Source of the DNA: Kaistella chaponensis
GTDB lineage: Bacteria > Bacteroidota > Bacteroidia > Flavobacteriales > Weeksellaceae
NCBI RefSeq assembly: GCF_900156725.1
Contig: NZ_FTOI01000017.1
Coordinates: forward strand, 1 to 61,624
Length of the DNA: 61,624 nt
Reading direction: 5' to 3'
The notes under the pieces were generated by a model, which did no database searches, had not been told where the DNA came from, and saw nothing but the letters and a program-made list of their open reading frames with translations. Both the position numbers and the translations under genes were made by a program. Positions 16,964 through 23,303 of the stretch are shown piece after piece; the first letter of the stretch is position 1, and every line of letters begins with the position of its first letter.

Positions 16964-16992
16964 ACAAGACAAATTTTTACAACTTGTCTTGC
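16964..16992. promoter_or_regulatory. Candidate integrase arm-type sites, left end
   Basis: ACAAGACAAAT at 16964-16974 is followed by an inverted GCAAGACAA (seen as TTGTCTTGC at 16984-16992), ending one base before the integrase ATG. The same 11-mer occurs twice in tandem at 40243-40264 inside the right end. The position suggests that integrase binding also regulates its own gene. Confidence 0.6.
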
Positions 16993-16993
16993 G

Positions 16994-18361
16994 ATGTCAA
17001 CACTCCATTATAAATACAGATCTACAAAAAATAAAGGCTACTTAACCGCGCGGTTTCAGTATAGGATTGACTTTGGCGAAAAACCAAAAGATATCTACTT
17101 TGACGCACTTTTGGAAGATAAAAGATTTTTTGTTGACAAAGAGTACTTTTGCAAGACATATAAAGACCCAATTTTAAGAGAAAAGGAAAAAAACTCTAAA
17201 AATTTAGATAAAAGAAAGGTAGCTTCAGATTTAGATGCCGAAGAAAATACCATCAGAAACTTAGTGATAGATCAATTTAGAGCGATTGAGAACCCAGAAA
17301 CTTTAACCAAAGAATGGTTTAAGGATATTATCAGCGAATATTTACATCCAGGCTTCAAAAAGAAGAAATATCAGGTAAAAATTGTAGAGAACGATCTGAT
17401 TGCAGTTCTTGATCATTATAAAAATTACAAATCTAACTTGGCTCCGAATACCATAAAGAAAATGGGCGTTGTTAAAAGTAAATTGGAGCGATATGAGAGC
17501 GATCTCAACATCAAATTAAAACTCACGGATATCAATACCAATTTTCGAGACGAGTTTATAAAATGGTCCAACGAGAAACAATACGCTTCTGGGACAATAT
17601 CAAGAGATCTTACTTTTTTAAGAACAATCTGTTACTACGCATCAAACGAACTTGATTTAGAGATTTATAACAAACTTGAACGTGTAAATGCTAAAATAGA
17701 AAAAATTAAAAATCCTTTCACAGACAATCGGGACAATCCTGAGGAAATTTTAGAGGCTTATCTAACGCCAAATGAAATAGAAGAGATTGAAAAGAAAAAT
17801 GATTTACCAGAATATTTAGATAATGCCAGAGATCTATTCCTAATTGGTTACGAAACAGGTCAAAGAATTTCTGATTATTTGCGGTTCGATAAGGAAATGC
17901 TTAAAATCATTAAGGGTGTTACTCTTATCAATTTTATTCAAAAGAAAACGAAGAAACAAATGCTTTTACCTTTAAGTAGTAGAGTTCTGCGAATCCTCGA
18001 AAAAAGAAATGGTGAGTTTCCTCGAAGAATATCAGATCAAAAATTCAACGATTATATAAAACTTGTGTGCGAAGAAGCGAAAATTACTGAAACTGTTTTA
18101 GGAGTAAAGAGAGTAAAAGTATTAACAGATCCAAAAGATGAAGAAAGTGGAATTTGGAGAGGAGTTCCAGGTTACTATCCAAAGTTTGAATTAATTGCAG
18201 GACATACGGCTCGTAGAAGTTTTTGCACCAATCATTATGGAATTTGGCCAACGTCCGATATTATGTATTTCAGCGGACACAGCACCGAAGCAATGTTGCT
18301 ACAATATATCAAAGCGAAACCTATAGAAAGAGCTATGCAAATATTTAAAAACCTTAAATAA
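16994..18361 (+). CDS. Tyrosine site-specific integrase of the element
   Basis: A 455-residue phage-type tyrosine recombinase that would excise and insert the element at tRNA-Ala. The N-terminal arm-binding part (residues 1-120) is followed by a SAM-like core-binding domain (about 130-230) and the catalytic domain. All catalytic residues are visible: Arg291 in GYETGQRISD, a Lys in the KKTKKQMLLPL hairpin (around 318-321), His404 and Arg407 in HTARRS, His429 in SGHST and Tyr438 in LLQYIK. It starts about 150 bp inside attL and is followed after two bases by a DUF3853-like gene. No truncation is seen, so the element may still be active. Confidence 0.95.
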   Translation: MSTLHYKYRSTKNKGYLTARFQYRIDFGEKPKDIYFDALLEDKRFFVDKEYFCKTYKDPILREKEKNSKNLDKRKVASDLDAEENTIRNLVIDQFRAIENPETLTKEWFKDIISEYLHPGFKKKKYQVKIVENDLIAVLDHYKNYKSNLAPNTIKKMGVVKSKLERYESDLNIKLKLTDINTNFRDEFIKWSNEKQYASGTISRDLTFLRTICYYASNELDLEIYNKLERVNAKIEKIKNPFTDNRDNPEEILEAYLTPNEIEEIEKKNDLPEYLDNARDLFLIGYETGQRISDYLRFDKEMLKIIKGVTLINFIQKKTKKQMLLPLSSRVLRILEKRNGEFPRRISDQKFNDYIKLVCEEAKITETVLGVKRVKVLTDPKDEESGIWRGVPGYYPKFELIAGHTARRSFCTNHYGIWPTSDIMYFSGHSTEAMLLQYIKAKPIERAMQIFKNLK

Positions 18362-18363
18362 AT

Positions 18364-18816
18364 ATGAATCCGTTTGAAGGTTTTAATGATGAAATCAAGG
18401 AGCTAATTACAACATTGAATAAAGCAGAAATTAATAGTATTAAAAGTTATTTATTTGACAGAAATCTGTCCGAAAAATATATTTCAACTTTAATAACTGA
18501 ATGCAATAAGATGGCGCCTGCTGAAGCACTTTTCTATCTTTTAGAAATAACAGAAAATCAACTTTTCATTATTAAAAAAGTTAAAGGAATAATTGGATTA
18601 GCTACCCTTCTTAACGTAAGTGTAAAAACAGCACAGAAATTAAAAAACTCGGGAATTATTGATGAAGCAATTATTTATGAAAAATCGAAACTATATTTTG
18701 ATGAAGCGGAAATTTTGAAAATTTGTTTGCCGAAAATCCTTTGTTGGAAATCTTTCAAATTGAGGGAAAGCGTAGATGAAGAATTTTTCAAATTGTGGGC
18801 GAATTTTTCAAAGTAA
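18364..18816 (+). CDS. DUF3853-like winged-HTH protein, candidate excisionase
   Basis: A 150-residue protein. The C-terminal half carries GIIGLATLLNVSVKTAQKLKNSGIIDEAIIYEKSKLYFDEAEILKI, which matches the pattern of DUF3853 and MerR/Xis-like helix-turn-helix proteins of Bacteroidetes mobile elements. The N-terminal half is helical without a known motif. It is separated by only two bases from the integrase stop codon, so they are cotranscribed. By position and fold it is the best candidate for a recombination directionality factor, although the small HTH protein near the right end (39582-39857) is an alternative. Confidence 0.7.
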   Translation: MNPFEGFNDEIKELITTLNKAEINSIKSYLFDRNLSEKYISTLITECNKMAPAEALFYLLEITENQLFIIKKVKGIIGLATLLNVSVKTAQKLKNSGIIDEAIIYEKSKLYFDEAEILKICLPKILCWKSFKLRESVDEEFFKLWANFSK

Positions 18817-18894
18817 TTTGTCAGTTTTGCACTGTGTTCTTTAATAATTTTAACTTTCACAAAACCATTTGAATTTATATTTACATCTAAAAAA

Positions 18895-18990
18895 GTACCT
18901 ATCGGGTATAAAATTGCTAAATTGTATAATTTTATACCCTTTTGGGTACAATATCAAAAATTTTCTTATATTTATACCCGTAAAGGTATA
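18895..18990. promoter_or_regulatory. Three phased TACC/GGTA operators upstream of hipBST
   Basis: Three dyads precede the HipB-like gene: GTACC-TATC-GGGTA (18895-18908), TATACCCTTTTGGGTACA (18933-18950) and TATACCCGTAAAGGTATA (18973-18990). Their centres are about 40 bp apart, close to four helical turns, so bound dimers would sit on one DNA face. The dyad resembles the known E. coli HipB operator type (TATCC-N8-GGATA). A further 12-bp inverted repeat, GGGTATAAAATT / AATTTTATACCC, spans 18904-18939 between the first two sites. Confidence 0.75.
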
Positions 18991-19076
18991 TTATGAAATC
19001 GCTTTTATAATTTTTGTACACAAATACTCATCAAGTTAAGCGATTGCATAAGACATTAAAAAATGAATAAATACTT

Positions 19077-19289
19077 ATGAATAATTTAAGTGATTTTGTG
19101 AAACAGAAAAGAAAATCAACCGGACTTACACAGGAAGATTTATCCTTAAAAGCTGGAGTTGGTTTGCGATTTATTCGTGAACTAGAACAAGGCAAACCAA
19201 CTTTGAGAATGGATAAAGTGAACCAGGTTTTGTCTTTGTTCGGACATGAGTTAACACCAACCAAAATAGTAAATAATGAAGAGCGGTAA
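19077..19289 (+). CDS. hipB: HipB-like HTH antitoxin component
   Basis: A 70-residue XRE-type DNA-binding protein: LSDFVKQKRKSTGLTQEDLSLKAGVGLRFIRELEQGKPTLRMDKVNQVLSLFGHEL spans nearly the whole protein. The RELEQGKPTLRMDKVNQVLSLFG segment is characteristic of HipB. It is the first gene of an operon with HipS and HipT homologues and overlaps the next gene by 14 bp. It is expected to dimerize, bind the phased operators upstream and repress the operon. In three-gene HipBST systems this protein contributes to DNA binding and supports neutralization, while HipS is the main antitoxin (family knowledge). Confidence 0.9.
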   Translation: MNNLSDFVKQKRKSTGLTQEDLSLKAGVGLRFIRELEQGKPTLRMDKVNQVLSLFGHELTPTKIVNNEER

Positions 19290-19605
19290 AGTTTTTATGC
19301 ACAATCAACTTGCAGGAATAATAACGGAAGACAGTGAAGGTTATCATTTTCAGTACGACTGTGATTATTTTAATTCTGAAAATCCGGAACCAATTAGTCT
19401 TACCCTTCCAATTCAGCAAGAAATATACACTGATCTTAACTTATTTCCATTTTTTGACGGCTTAATTCCCGAAGGTTGGTTGCTGGATATTGCACAAAAA
19501 AATTGGAAATTAAATCCACGTGATCGAATGGAAATCCTTTTAAAAACCTGCCAAGATTGTATCGGTGCGGTTTCAATTCAAGAAATAGCACGAGATGAAA
19601 AATAG
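19276..19605 (+). CDS. hipS: HipS-like antitoxin (separate HipA N-subdomain)
   Basis: A 109-residue protein equivalent to the N-terminal subdomain of HipA, encoded on its own. GKVFMHNQLAGIITEDSEGYHFQYDCDYF and the conserved LFPFFDGLIPEGWLLDIAQKNWKLNPRDRMEILLKTCQDCIGAVSI match the Couple_hipA region that normally precedes the kinase core. Its start lies inside hipB and its stop inside the next gene (11-bp overlap), so the three genes are translationally coupled. In HipBST systems the free HipS neutralizes the HipT kinase; the same role is inferred here from gene order and sequence. Confidence 0.9.
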   Translation: MKSGKVFMHNQLAGIITEDSEGYHFQYDCDYFNSENPEPISLTLPIQQEIYTDLNLFPFFDGLIPEGWLLDIAQKNWKLNPRDRMEILLKTCQDCIGAVSIQEIARDEK

Positions 19606-20554
19606 ATGTTTATACTGTTATAAAATCATTGACGAAACTGAACGGAAAACTCCTGCAGGAAAATCAGACTATCACCCGAAATGCAGCAGAAAGTTCTTTG
19701 GAACTTTAGAACCACCCATATTGGATCTTACCGATGACAAAATAAAAGAATTTGCAGAACAAATCATCAAAACACAGCGATCTGTAACAGGAGTACAGCC
19801 AAAACTTTCTCTTGAAATTAGTTTGGATGAAAACAATTCACGAAGATTTACCATTGTAGGTGTTTTGGGAGACTATATTTTAAAACCTCAAACTAAACAG
19901 TTCTCGAATCTTCCAGAAAACGAGGATTTAACGATGAATTTGGCTGAAATTTCAAAGATTAAAACGGTTGAACATTCTTTGATAAGATTAAAGTCTGGTC
20001 AATTAGCCTATATCACCAAAAGAGTTGACCGAAACAAAAACGAAAAACTACACATGGAAGACATGTGTCAGTTAACAGAACGGCTTACCGAGCAGAAATA
20101 TAAAGGATCTTATGAACAAATTGCAAAAAAAATAAAGCAATATTCAGTAAATTATGGTCTTGATATTATTGATTTCTACGAACTGGTATTGTTCAGTTTT
20201 CTAACAGGAAACAACGATATGCACCTTAAAAATTTTTCACTTTTAAAAGTAAATAAGGAATATTCCCTTTGCCCTGCTTATGATCTTGTTTCCTCCCAAT
20301 TGGCAAATGAAGATGATGATGAAGAACTCGCTTTAACGCTAAATGGAAAAAAGAAAAAAATTAGTAAAAAGGATTTTGAACTTTCAATGACCAAATCTGG
20401 AATAGAAACGAAAGTGATTGAAAATATATTTGAAAAATTTGAAAAATTGCTTCCAAAGTGGTTAAAATTTATCGAGCATAGTTTTTTGCCTGATGAAGAA
20501 AAAACAAAATATACTGATCTTGTGATAGCAAAATTTAGGGTTATTTATCATTAA
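19595..20554 (+). CDS. hipT: HipT-like serine/threonine kinase toxin
   Basis: A 319-residue HipA-fold kinase lacking the N-subdomain. An N-terminal zinc-knuckle-like segment CLYCYKII...HPKCSRKFFG (residues 5-36) is followed by the Gly-rich loop QRSVTGVQPK, where Ser63 and Thr65 occupy the places of the SxS autophosphorylation motif of HipT. The catalytic loop is GNNDMHLKNF (Asp208, Asn213) and the metal-binding Asp230 is in AYDLVSS. All kinase residues are present, so it should be active. HipA inactivates glutamyl-tRNA synthetase and HipT tryptophanyl-tRNA synthetase; the target here is unknown. It is coupled to hipS by overlap and followed by a terminator. Confidence 0.9.
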   Translation: MKNRCLYCYKIIDETERKTPAGKSDYHPKCSRKFFGTLEPPILDLTDDKIKEFAEQIIKTQRSVTGVQPKLSLEISLDENNSRRFTIVGVLGDYILKPQTKQFSNLPENEDLTMNLAEISKIKTVEHSLIRLKSGQLAYITKRVDRNKNEKLHMEDMCQLTERLTEQKYKGSYEQIAKKIKQYSVNYGLDIIDFYELVLFSFLTGNNDMHLKNFSLLKVNKEYSLCPAYDLVSSQLANEDDDEELALTLNGKKKKISKKDFELSMTKSGIETKVIENIFEKFEKLLPKWLKFIEHSFLPDEEKTKYTDLVIAKFRVIYH

Positions 20555-20692
20555 AATTTTGATTGTCTTTAAATTGTTTGAAAAAATAGATTTAAGACTA
20601 ATAGATTTTACTCAACATACCAGATAAACCATGACAGTTAAATTGTACAAAGTTAATTCGGAGGTATGTATTTTCTCAACTACAGAACCTTT

Positions 20693-20758
20693 TTAAATGA
20701 TGTGTCGGAATTTCCGAAATGTTGCTTCTTGAACCAGCTCGTTTTCCGAAAACACATT
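20693..20758 (-). pseudogene. Fragment resembling RhuM-family virulence protein
   Basis: A 21-codon stretch (NVFSENELVQEATFRKFRH...) ends in a stop. It corresponds to the conserved N-terminal region of RhuM-like proteins, where a similar NIFxEGELxxEATVRNFR motif follows a DNA-binding helix. There is no start and no downstream continuation. It lies on the minus strand between hipT and the AbiE pair, and the DNA just upstream of it (20768-20812) repeats the start of the AbiEi gene, so this 150-bp gap is a scrap of older toxin-antitoxin or phage genes. Confidence 0.5.
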
Positions 20759-20767
20759 TTGAAATAT

Positions 20768-20812
20768 TCTGTATAAAAAAGCGAACCCCCTCTTCGCTTT
20801 TCTATTTTTTTT
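20768..20812. repeat. Direct repeat shared with the abiEi 5' region, containing a hairpin
   Basis: GTATAAAAAAGCGAACCCCC followed by TCTTCGCTTTTCTATTTTTT recurs at 22391-22435 with one C fewer and a few mismatches. There it encodes KKAKRGSLFYTE of the AbiEi protein. Here the extra base breaks that frame. Confidence 0.75.
20777..20812. terminator. Terminator between hipBST and the AbiE operon
   Basis: AAAAGCGAA and TTCGCTTTT form a stem around a short C-rich loop, with a T run on the plus side. It is positioned to end the rightward hipBST transcript and possibly the leftward AbiE transcript. Confidence 0.6.
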
Positions 20813-20845
20813 AGATGGTACAATTTTCTACTAAAGAATTATTTT

Positions 20846-21868
20846 TTAAGAAAACTTATCCCAGCCTAAGGAATTAATTTCCAATTTCAACTTTTCCAAA
20901 GTTTTAATAATTTCAGAAAAATCTGGACGATATTCACTATATAGCATTTCGGACTTCATTGTTTCATAATCACGTTCCCATTGTTTGATAATTTCATCTG
21001 GAGGAATGGGATTGATCGTTTTAGGGGTGTGAAGACTATAATCAACACCTGCTATTTTGGTGAACTCAATTCTATGCTGAACAATAGTTTGATAAAGCTC
21101 TTTATCTTGTAGTGCCTTATCTTTAAATTCCGAATGATATAATGAATAAATATCGTAGAGATGTCTGCTCAGTCGATTAACTCTTATTTTTTCAAAAGGT
21201 TTTTGAAACTCTTCATGAAGTAGAAAAATTTTCTCTAGAAATGTTCTTTCAGGATTAACTGATGGAACATTAAAAGCTAATTCAGAAAAATCCAAATTTT
21301 TATATTCCTCATCAATAAATGATGAAACTAAACAGTTTGAATATGGGTCTTTCAATGACCTACAACCAACTTCTATCTGGACTCTAGGATTCATGTATCC
21401 TATCGCAACTATTAAAGTTGGATAGTAAATATTAATGATTCTTGGATCTTGATCTGATGACTGTGCTTCTTCTAAAGTAAAACGAACATCCTCACCAATA
21501 CCCTTTTCATTAAAGCGTTTTTGCAACTTTGGATAAAACTCTTCTGAAACGAATTTTCCGGACTTTTTTCGGAGATTAGTTTTTCTTTTTGGAATTTCAG
21601 AGAACCCTAAAAATTCTCGGTCTATTGCTAAATCTATATCCTCCGAAAACCGTTGAATTAAATTCCATGACTTACTTAATGAAGTCCCTCCCTTAAAAAC
21701 TAAAAAAGGTGCTTCCTCCATTTCAAATATTATAGATAAACTTTGTGTAACCCACCAATCCTTTTCAACTGCAAATGGCGAAATTCCTTTTTTTTCAGCA
21801 ATTTGGTTAAATGCATTGATTCTAGTTTGTTCTGGTAGGCTTAGAAATTTATTTTTCATTTGTCTCAT
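20846..21868 (-). CDS. abiEii: AbiEii-type nucleotidyltransferase toxin
   Basis: A 340-residue protein of the AbiEii/AbiGii family (DUF1814-like nucleotidyltransferases). The nucleotidyltransferase motifs are FKGGTSLSK (residues 59-67) and EDIDLAI (Asp77 and Asp79), preceded by the family signature EKDWWVTQSL. Further on, the FLEKIFLLHEEFQKP and RLSRHLYDIYSL segments are typical. AbiEii toxins modify tRNA 3' ends by adding nucleotides, blocking growth after phage infection; activity here is inferred from intact motifs. It overlaps the upstream AbiEi gene by 20 bp, as usual for this two-gene system. Confidence 0.93.
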   Translation of the reverse strand: MRQMKNKFLSLPEQTRINAFNQIAEKKGISPFAVEKDWWVTQSLSIIFEMEEAPFLVFKGGTSLSKSWNLIQRFSEDIDLAIDREFLGFSEIPKRKTNLRKKSGKFVSEEFYPKLQKRFNEKGIGEDVRFTLEEAQSSDQDPRIINIYYPTLIVAIGYMNPRVQIEVGCRSLKDPYSNCLVSSFIDEEYKNLDFSELAFNVPSVNPERTFLEKIFLLHEEFQKPFEKIRVNRLSRHLYDIYSLYHSEFKDKALQDKELYQTIVQHRIEFTKIAGVDYSLHTPKTINPIPPDEIIKQWERDYETMKSEMLYSEYRPDFSEIIKTLEKLKLEINSLGWDKFS

Positions 21869-22460
21869 TTAAAGCTTTACGCATAATAATTCTAATCCAT
21901 TCAGGAGCCAATTTAATATCATGTTCTAAACGATAAGATTCCTCTTTTTCTAAATGATTTAATATCGTTTGAATTTCAATTTCTGTTACATTTTCTTTTC
22001 CAATTTCTTTCAATGCTTGAATAACAATTCCACTTATAGAACCAATTGCCGAAAGGTTTTTAGGACTTGCTTTTTTAAAAACTATTGTTCTGTTTCCGAC
22101 TTTTATTGTTCTTGCTGACCCATCAGTTAAATAAACTAAATTCGTTGGAATTTGAGTTGATAACCCTAAAGCATTCAGCGCTAAAGTACCAGTAGGAATA
22201 ATCCGGGCTTTATCTCTTTTCCTGATAGATTCAGCAATCTTTTCTGCAGTTGGAAACACTTCACCCAAATGAGGATCTTTCTCTAAAATAGCGAAAATAC
22301 CACGAGAAACTCTAGAAAGTTGTTCCTCATTCACTAAACGTTCTAATGCTTTAGAAACGGCTTTATAGTTCCCAAAAGACAGAAAATCTTCGGTATAAAA
22401 AAGCGAACCCCTCTTCGCTTTTTTAATTTTTTCAAGTATTTTAATATCAATGCTTTCCAC
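21849..22460 (-). CDS. abiEi: AbiEi-type (DUF6088) antitoxin and repressor
   Basis: The antitoxin partner of AbiEii. The N-terminal winged helix (LEKIKKAKRGSLFYTEDFLSFGNYKAVSKALERLVNEEQLSRVSRGIF) is followed by a C-terminal antitoxin domain with PTAEKIAESIRKRDKARIIPTGTLALNALGLSTQIPTNLVYLTDG, matching DUF6088. The frame also opens at a TTG at 22487, but that codon lies inside a TAAATTTG -7 box and inside an inverted repeat. I therefore choose the GTG at 22460, giving 203 residues and leaving the operator upstream. It overlaps the toxin gene by 20 bp. It is expected to repress its own promoter through the dyad at 22481-22507. Confidence 0.88.
   Translation of the reverse strand: MESIDIKILEKIKKAKRGSLFYTEDFLSFGNYKAVSKALERLVNEEQLSRVSRGIFAILEKDPHLGEVFPTAEKIAESIRKRDKARIIPTGTLALNALGLSTQIPTNLVYLTDGSARTIKVGNRTIVFKKASPKNLSAIGSISGIVIQALKEIGKENVTEIEIQTILNHLEKEESYRLEHDIKLAPEWIRIIMRKALNETNEK
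22391..22435. repeat. Direct repeat copy inside abiEi
   Basis: Partner of 20768-20812 in the same orientation. In this copy the sequence is coding (KKAKRGSLFYTE) and also keeps the hairpin AAAAGCGAA / TTCGCTTTT, which is unusual inside a gene. Confidence 0.75.
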
Positions 22461-22480
22461 TACAATATTTAAATTATCCT

Positions 22481-22507
22481 GTCGCAAATTTAGGAAATAT
22501 TTGCGAC
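22481..22507. promoter_or_regulatory. AbiE operator overlapping its promoter
   Basis: A perfect inverted repeat GTCGCAAAT-N9-ATTTGCGAC. On the minus strand the left arm overlaps TAAATTTG (22485-22492), an exact -7 consensus, so a protein bound here would block the AbiE promoter. AbiEi antitoxins are known to autoregulate through inverted repeats. Confidence 0.75.
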
Positions 22508-22537
22508 AAATTTTATAGATTCCTTTTCATGTTAAAT

Positions 22538-22571
22538 GGAAACACTAAATTTGCATAAATTTAGTGTTTCC
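22538..22571. repeat. 34-bp perfect palindrome
   Basis: Arms GGAAACACTAAATTT and AAATTTAGTGTTTCC are separated by GCAT. There is no T run, so it is not a normal terminator. It lies 30 bp upstream of the AbiE operator in the gene-free stretch. Confidence 0.9.
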
Positions 22572-23280
22572 AGCATATTGTTGCAATCCGCTTTATTGAT
22601 AAATTGATTCAAAGGTTTCACCCAGAAAAGTATTCATAATGAATTTTATGCTCATTTAGAAAATCTGCAAACAAATTAAAACCATTATTTTTATTATCCA
22701 TCAAAACTTAAATGTGATCTCGAAGATAGAGATTCGCATTCATAGCTTTGCAAAGTCCAGAAGCATCATTAGCTGTCGCACTTCTTTCATACTCGAAATC
22801 TGGACCTAAATCTTGTAAATCCATTCTAATTTATTCTTGTTTGATGCTCAACCAAATGCATCGACCGAATTCTTCTTCGTAGGTTTTCATAGGGATTTTT
22901 ACTTATTTCAGTTGTATTTTAATGTATGAAATATAACGAAATAAATAGTAATATTGATTCTAACGCGTTATTTATCATTCACAATTTCACCACTTCAGTT
23001 TCTTAAATCTTCTTGATATTCATAGTTGCACCATCATCTAAAGCAAAGATGATTAAACTGAAAAACCTTTTTCAAAATTATTAAAAATCTAATTTTCAAA
23101 AAAAAAATTATAACCCTAACCAATCGTTTTATTTAAATGAAAAATTCAGTTAAAATAAATTCTGATTCAATATTGTCAATGACTTTTAAAGGAATTTTCT
23201 GTTCTTCTGAATAATTACTGAATAATTTTGTGGTTTCCAAAACTTCAACGATAATTCCACATCCATAATAAAATATTAAA
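22572..23280. other. Gene-free stretch with decayed coding fragments
   Basis: These 700 bp have no intact gene. On the minus strand there is a 38-codon frame with ATG (22708-22824, MDLQDLGPDFEYERSATAND...), a 19-codon frame starting MKTYEEEFGRC just upstream, and a start-less frame ending VIDNIESEFILTEFFI near 23142. They read like real protein tails but cannot be named. A diverged copy of the element's left-end sequence appears around 22910-22945. The stretch looks like scar tissue from gene turnover inside the element. Confidence 0.5.
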
Positions 23281-23303
23281 AAACAATAATTAGATTATTG
23301 TTT
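23281..23303 (-). terminator. Terminator at the end of the ABC-ATPase gene
   Basis: AAACAATAAT-TAG-ATTATTGTTT is a perfect ten-base stem that starts at the stop codon of the gene. On the minus strand it is followed by a T run. Confidence 0.7.

Noticed and set aside
16994..18361. Integrase as the enzyme moving the cassette-like units
   Set aside because: It is tied to the 13-bp tRNA att site and its arm sites at the element ends; none of these motifs occur in the cassette repeats.
22458..22487. TTG at 22487 as AbiEi start
   Set aside because: The codon lies inside the promoter -7 box and operator; the GTG at 22460 fits both family length and regulation.
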